DNA of 64,000 nucleotides from Oxytricha trifallax (taxonomy: Eukaryota > Ciliophora > Spirotrichea > Sporadotrichida > Oxytrichidae), in the NCBI GenBank assembly GCA_000711775.1, contig ARYC01017025.1, forward strand, positions 38,308 to 102,307, read 5' to 3'. A model generated the notes under the pieces. It ran no database searches. It saw only the letters and a list, made by a program, of their open reading frames with translations, and was not told the origin of the DNA. Position numbers and translations under genes: made by a program. This document shows positions 58,237-64,000 of the stretch, piece after piece (the stretch's first letter is position 1; every line of letters starts with the position of its first letter).

Positions 58237-59838
58237 TAGGTCCTTCAGTCGACCAGCCTATAAGAACCCGTTTATCTAATCAACAGACTATGATGATTTC
58301 AGAAATATTAATAAAGAACTTACCTTGTACCTGCGAAGTCGACGATTGCAATGGAGTCACAAAAAGATGAAAAATATCTACTCCATGTTTTTTAATTAAT
58401 AATTGAAATCAATATTATAATTCTCATTTGATTAATTGTTACTACCACCCCTTACCTGAGTTATTCATATATATCAGTTATTTTTTATTAGTTATGAATT
58501 ATTAATTACTCTCTTTTTTAAAATCACAATATCAAAGTTTAAAAAGTAACAATTACATATTTATTTTTAATAAGATTTATATGCTAATTTAATACATTTA
58601 TAGATAAGAAAAGGGGATTTAGTGGTCATTAATTTAGGTTCTTGAATATTAAATTAATAAATGTAATTTAAAACTATAAATAATAATGATAATCTTTTAA
58701 TTTTATTTCCCAAATAAAAAATAGTTCTTAATATTAATATAAATGTTAAAACTAAATGAAAATCTTAAAGATAAAATTAAAAATAGATGAAATATTTAAT
58801 AAAATTTATTGATTAGCACACATTCTTAATATGATAAGAAAATATGAATTATCTCTTTTTTTATTGAAAAATAAATATTTGCCTTTATTTAAATAGTAGA
58901 AAGATGTTTATTTTCTGTTTTAATAGAATTATAAAAAATATTTGTTTTTTCAATTAATCAATATTTTGTGACATTGTAAAATATTTTTATGTAGCTTTAC
59001 TTGAATTTGAGTTTACTTAAATATATGATATGATTATCTGAAATTTTATAAAAAGTTTATCTATATAAAATGAAATATTGTTATTAAAATATCAAATATT
59101 GTATTGTTATAGAGATATTTTAAGATAATGTTAATTAACTTTGTTTCAAACTTTAAAATAAAGTTTGAAAATTTAATGAATTAATCTCTAGTTTTCATGC
59201 AAAAATTAAAATATAAAGGTGACTTTATAATTTTATTACATTTGAATCAATAATTTCTTATAAAATATAAATCTCTTGAACTTAATTCATTTAATTACCT
59301 TACTTATTTTATAAAAGAAAAATCTTTTTATTATTATTAGAAGAAAATATAAATGAATTTTATAATTAATATTAAGATTCAATTTTTTTTATGCACGTTT
59401 TATCTTATAATATATATTTTTGAAATTATTTGAAAATAAATTATAATTTAGCTACAAAAAATAAAAATAAGGAAGTAGTATTAAAGAAAAGAAATGGATT
59501 TGATAAATTGATATAAATTTTATAGATTAAATAATTGAATGCGAGGATCCTTCGAAGATTAAGTTTTTTAAAATATTATAGAAAATTAAATTTATGGATT
59601 AGTTAGAAAATTTGATAAATTTATATATAATTTCAATAAATATTCGGAATAATTAGAAGACTATCATTTAAAAATAATTAAAAGATATTATATATAAATA
59701 TCTTAAATTTTAACTAAAAATGAAATAAATGAGATTATAATCCCTTTTATTAAATTCTTATTTTATCTATGGTTATACTCGTTATTAATAATACAGTTAT
59801 TCTCTAATATATAATTTTTGTAGTCAGTCTTTCTCACT
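58237..59838. other. Non-coding flank, mostly AT-rich
   Basis: 58237-58370 is still moderately G/C-rich with two GTCGAC-type sites and may belong to the structured element. The rest is AT-rich with no gene found. Confidence 0.5.
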
Positions 59839-61293
59839 TCAGTTTAATGGTTTCCAAGCCTCGTACATTCACATTAAAATATCAAATTAATTATTCAAAT
59901 ATTCCTTATACAAAATAATAAATAAGATTTCATCCAAATCCAATTGATCATTAATTTATTAATTAAAATTTAAATTCTAAATAAAATGTTAATTAAATAG
60001 TGAAATTATATTGAAGTTCTCATAAAGATAACAATTAAAATAAACTAATTTAAAGTTCATGCTAGATTTTTTAGATTATAATCAATTTGTTTTTTCTTTA
60101 GGTAAGATTAAGAATTAAACTTTTTATTAAGAATTTCTATATAGAAAATATGATACTTTGAGTAAATTATAAGGAGAAACACAATACTAATTAAAATAGC
60201 TTTTTGGATTATGATAGAGCAGTCATTTACCATGTCCTTCCAGTACTCTTCGTTGCCTTCATCTCCAAATTGACTCATAGGCACCCATTTGAAATCAACA
60301 AAGCCAAGTTTTTTGAAAGTGCGCTCATAGTGCTCTGCTGAGAACCAATTCAAAACTAGATTTATATCTAGATTTGCCTCTTCATCAACAATTCTGACGA
60401 CATACCTAGAAGCATTTTCTTTGAAGTAGTTTATATTTTAGTTAAATTAGGTCATAGTAATAGACTGATTACCTCATTTTTACTGTTTAGATCAATGATT
60501 TAATAATAGTATATAAAACTTAAATGATTAATTTTGAAGTATGTCTCAGGTTCAACTGTGTAGAATCTTCCATACTTCTCTTCCTTCTTCAACTTGTCGA
60601 CGGAAAGCTTTGGTGAGGAGCCCATACCACAGACTCTTCCACCTGGCTTGCACAAATTCCAAATGTTTCGCACCATTTATTCAAATCTTTCTTCTGATGT
60701 AGCATTTTAGAGCAGAAAAGTAGGAGTCACTAGGTCAAATTAATGGGGAATGTGAGTGACTGGAAGCGAGCAATCTTGTTGGGAAAAGTTTCATTTATTT
60801 TAAACTGATACAGTAATAGTCAATTTATATTGAATTAAAGTTTATGTCCATTCCGTCTGTGAGTTGATACTGAGCCAGATTGATCATATTCTCAGAGAAG
60901 TCAACTCCATAGACTTTGCCGTTAGTCATTTGTCTGAATTTTCTTGTGTAAAAGCCTTCTCCACAAGCCAAATCAATGACGTCTTCACTTGAAAGGGGGC
61001 CGACAAAGTTCATGAAACTTGGTGTCTCGATGAACCTTCTCCATGGGATCAACTTTGATTTTTAATTTAACACTCATAATGTTTAGTGCATAAGCTAAAA
61101 ACATATATTTTCAATTTTGGGTCCAATTAAACTTTGATTTCTTGTAGTTGGCAACAATCTAGGCATAGGTATCTTCAACTTTCTCAGTAGGTGGGGCCTT
61201 CTGAGATTCCAAGTCTTCGAAGAGAGAGGTGACCGGGATTGGTCGTTCAATGTTAAATTTCTGTAAATCGATTTAAGTTTGTAGCTGGTCCAT
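59839..61293 (-). CDS. Class I SAM-dependent methyltransferase, five MDSs
   Basis: ATG at 61293; TGA at 59841-59839. Segments 61293-61130, 61050-60837, 60784-60533, 60419-60198 and 59856-59839 give 289 codons. The second segment has motif I, VIDLACGEGFYTRKF, then GVDFSENMI, which together bind S-adenosylmethionine. The third has FDLVTPTFLLQNA (motif IV position) and GGRVCGMG. The fourth has LNWFSAEHYERTFKKLGFVD, typical of the post-motif region of small-molecule methyltransferases. Substrate unknown. The last segment is only 18-21 bases and ends AWKPLN; related sequence in the decayed copy at 56960 supports it. All pointers are in frame. Collinear order. Confidence 0.8.
59860..60200. other. 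IES candidate before a tiny last MDS, pointer GCT (minus)
   Basis: AGC on plus at 59857-59859 and 60198-60200. Joining reads SIIIQKAWKPLN and stop. The pointer is short; the alternative is read-through at 60200 into AT-rich sequence. Confidence 0.5.
60429..60541. other. IES, pointer TACTTCAAA (minus, 9 bp)
   Basis: TTTGAAGTA on plus at 60420-60428 and 60533-60541. Joining reads VEPETYFKENASRYV in frame. Confidence 0.9.
60792..60843. other. IES, pointer AAACTTT (minus)
   Basis: AAAGTTT on plus at 60785-60791 and 60837-60843. Joining reads DGMDINFSQQDCSLP in frame; 52 bases removed. Confidence 0.8.
61062..61140. other. IES, pointer AAATCAAAGTT (minus, 11 bp)
   Basis: AACTTTGATTT on plus at 61051-61061 and 61130-61140. 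Joining reads VANYKKSKLIPWRRF in frame. Confidence 0.9.
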
Positions 61294-61546
61294 AGTAGGA
61301 ATAAGATTTTAAAAGTATTATTAGAATAATTTAATTCAAATTTTAGATAACTTATCAATTAAATTAAGATATAAAAATCTAAAAAAGATTTCCAAAACTA
61401 ATAGCCAATCTATTTATATAATTTAAATTCTAATGTTTGGAATCAATGAATTTAAAGATAAATGGCATAATAAGTAATTACAAATAAGTTATAGATTGAT
61501 TAATTTCGTTTATAAATAACAATTATAGAATGGTAAAATGCTTAAT

Positions 61547-64000
61547 TCAAAGCTAAGCCATTTTATTGTAATCAATCTTTCTTTGAAGTTTAGTTATGCT
61601 TTTCTGTAGTTCTTCTATTTGTAATTGATATTCCTAATAAAAAGGTTAAGCGAAAATATTCTTACATAATCTTTATTCAAGACGAATGCTTTAAGTAATT
61701 TAGAATGATTCCTTTTGAAAAGCATTAAAGTGAGCAAAAGTATTGCAGAGAGCCATAAAAATGGATAGAATCGCACTATGTAATAAATGTAGGATGCAGC
61801 TTCACTTCTTTTAATTTATTCTTCAATGCTGTATTGACCGGAGTGAAGATCAGGGTATGGACCACAGTTTATTTATGAATTCTAATAGGAGAAGTTGAAA
61901 TAATATTGAGGGTCTTACAGTTAACCATGTTTCATGGTCTAAACTTTGAGACATAAAGAGCAAGATCAAGGCACTGACAGAAAAGAATGTAATGTTCAAG
62001 AATATCATAATGAAGAAGCCCGTATCCTAAATTTAGGTTAACAAAAATTTATGGAATACTTACATTAGCATTCGATGACTTCTTAGGCTTTGATTTGAAA
62101 TTTCTTAGTACAAAATAATGATGCTTGAACAATACAAATAGAATCATTGGTATGACTACTGTAATAAATGGATATAAAATAAGAGTGACCCAAACAATAG
62201 CCTAGAAATACAAAAGCCAAACAATATCATCTGATAGTAAATATTCAGGCTACCACTATTTTCTTCCCTTCATAAGTCCAAAAAAGAATCTCTCACCCAA
62301 AGCTTTTAAGAATGGAATAACAAGCTTTATAGCTAGTTCAGTAATCAAAAGTTTGAATATTTGTATAGCTACTTAATCCTCTTTACAATCAAAGTTTTAA
62401 CCATTTTCATTGAAAGATACTAAAGTGATGTTATTAAACCATTTCCTTCCTAAAATAAGTTCAAGCTCAATGAAAACAAATATTGCGAAGTTCATGATTT
62501 TTGCTAGGTACATTCTCCAAACCTATTGCTTGATTAGTTAATCTTAGAAATCCCAAGCTTCCAGTTACGTTATACTTTTTATAAGATGTGGCACTGCTAC
62601 ATTTATAATTGATAAACAAAGAGTAGCTACGAATGTGGAAACATACTTTAGGATAGAAAATGATTCGAAATAATTTTGAATGTCAGATTGATATATGTTA
62701 ACTAGCAAAATCAGACCCCAACCACATAACAAAATCAGAGTATTTAGAATAAATGTTAAGATTCTTCTTATAAAAAGCTTAGTCTTCTCTAAACTCTTAC
62801 GCTACTTAATTGTCTCTTTGATTTTATCTTCATCTATGTTAAGCTTAATTTCCATTCTAAGGGCATTTTTGAGTTGATAGCTCTCATAGCTGTTATTTGT
62901 AGACCAATCCCACATATTAAAGAAAATTTTAGAGAACTTTTTCTTCTAGTCTTCATATAAACTTCTCTCTTTCTTGAGTAGATCAAATTGAACCCATTTG
63001 TATAGGGACATAAAGATACCAATTATAATGAAAAGCTCTAATGTTAAAGAATAGTAAAATTCGTCATCTGTATGAAATCTTGAATAAAATGTGAAACAAG
63101 GCATCTTAAAGATTCCTGTACTGCAAAATGAAGTGAAGTCATATTTGTAATTAAAAACATGCCTAAGAATGATTATCATGAAAAGTGCAAGAACAAAGAA
63201 GCTGATATTTACTAAGAATTTAAAGAACAAGAAGAAACCTTCAATTGATTTATCATAGTTACTCTAAATGTAAATTTTATTTAGTACAATTTTAACTTAC
63301 AGAAATAGCATAAATGTCTTTAGTCAGTGGTATTAGTTTTCTAGTGAAAATTTTAGTTCTTTCCAAGCATGCTCGACATTTACCTTTTTAAGAAGCAATA
63401 AGAATTTTTAAGTCATCTTTTTATCCTACGAAATCGATACCAATAAGCACTTATCTCTTCATTTCTTCCCTCTCCCTTCTTGCTTTCTCTTCCATAAGTT
63501 GTTTGTGCTTTGCCAGGTTGACCTCTTTTAGTTTAGTGAATTTATTTGGCTTAAATCCCGACTCAAGCTGCTATTCAAGCGATATTTTATCATCTTCCAA
63601 ATCAGCCAGTTTTCTTCTTAATGCCGCTCCTTACCTTGTCTCATTGACTAATTCATCTTTGAACTCGTTTTTCTTTCCTCTATTAGAGATAAGATTAATA
63701 AAACTGGAAAAATGACCAAAATCATTGAAATTACTCTAGATCTTTAATTTTTGAGACTAGCTCTTCGACTTTGATTGAACTGTAAGCAAGATCCTATTCT
63801 GCTTCTTCTGCTTTTTTCTTCATATTTAGAAACTTTTACTTGAATTCCTCTATTTTCTTTAAAGTCTCTTCATCAATTAAATCTTCTTAAACATTTGGAT
63901 CGAAATTCGGGTCCTGTTCATCAAAGTCTGCACCCAGAAAAAATACTGGCTTTTGCATTCCATTTTCATCAAAAGCCGGCGGTTACATTTAGACTACTTG
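61547..64000 (-). CDS. TMC-like transmembrane channel protein, 5' end off the window
   Basis: TGA at 61549-61547; the gene continues past 64000. Introns 63680-63734, 63264-63300, 62027-62063, 61882-61918 and 61634-61665. The visible N-terminal part is acidic, then coiled coil (LEDDKISLEQQLESGFKPNK). Several membrane segments follow: FFKFLVNISFFVLALFMIII, a second near 63010-63060, RRILTFILNTLILLCGWGL, and others. Family signatures of TMC proteins: MWDWSTNN, SITQLEAWD..LIKQQVWRMYLAKIMN, a C.ED region, and YFQAIVWVTLILYPF, then NCGPYPDLH before the last helix. Animal TMCs form mechanosensitive or leak channels; ciliates have many relatives of unknown role. No IES is evident, in contrast with the neighbouring genes. 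Confidence 0.8.

Noticed and set aside
62695-63715. Plus-strand ORFs opposite the TMC-like gene
   Set aside because: Shadows of the minus-strand gene, which has spliced, family-like membrane segments.

Overview
The window looks like germline (micronuclear) DNA of a hypotrich ciliate of the Oxytricha/Stylonychia kind. Four signs support this. (1) Every convincing gene reads TAA and TAG as glutamine and stops only at TGA. (2) A transposon end at 2439-2455 carries a 17-base G4T4 telomere-like terminus, the hallmark of telomere-bearing (TBE) transposons. (3) The genes are cut into macronuclear-destined segments (MDS) by short AT-rich internal eliminated sequences (IES), and each junction shows a short direct repeat (pointer) whose use restores the frame. 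(4) One gene is scrambled, with an inverted half. GT-AG introns, mostly 32-50 bases, are also present. Low overall G+C and a 27-kb gene-free tract fit germline-limited DNA.

Layout. 1-2458: right part of a decayed TBE element (22-kDa-type ORF on minus, zinc-finger/kinase 57-kDa-type pseudogene on plus, telomeric end). 2459-30088: AT-rich desert with no gene, holding two families of non-autonomous inverted-repeat elements. 30089-34514: leucine-rich-repeat gene (+). 34665-36974: zinc-binding/C-terminal J-domain protein (+). 37260-38292: tail-anchored coiled-coil protein (-). 38523-40721: Q/N/S-rich protein (-). 40946-43613: class II (adenosylcobalamin-type) ribonucleotide reductase, 5' half on minus and 3' half on plus, linked by an inverted 13-bp pointer. 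43819-47170: coiled-coil protein (+), one of whose IESs holds a GC-rich island. 47171-50800: unassigned T/G-rich stretch. 50801-51585: AAT/ATA simple repeats. 51838-53858: ataxin-2-like protein (-). 54558-56306: inverted-repeat element with a broken Rep-type superfamily 3 helicase gene. 56940-57540: decayed methyltransferase copy. 58066-58236: compact GC-rich structured element with a B-box-like motif. 59839-61293: SAM-dependent methyltransferase (-). 61547-64000: TMC-like membrane channel (-), running off the right edge.

For six genes, removing the proposed introns and IESs gave totals that are exact multiples of three: RNR 702 aa, methyltransferase 289, LRR protein 947, coiled-coil protein 541, tail-anchored protein 285, Q/N-rich protein 495. 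This supports the segment maps but does not prove them. Functions come from motif recognition by eye; no database search was run.
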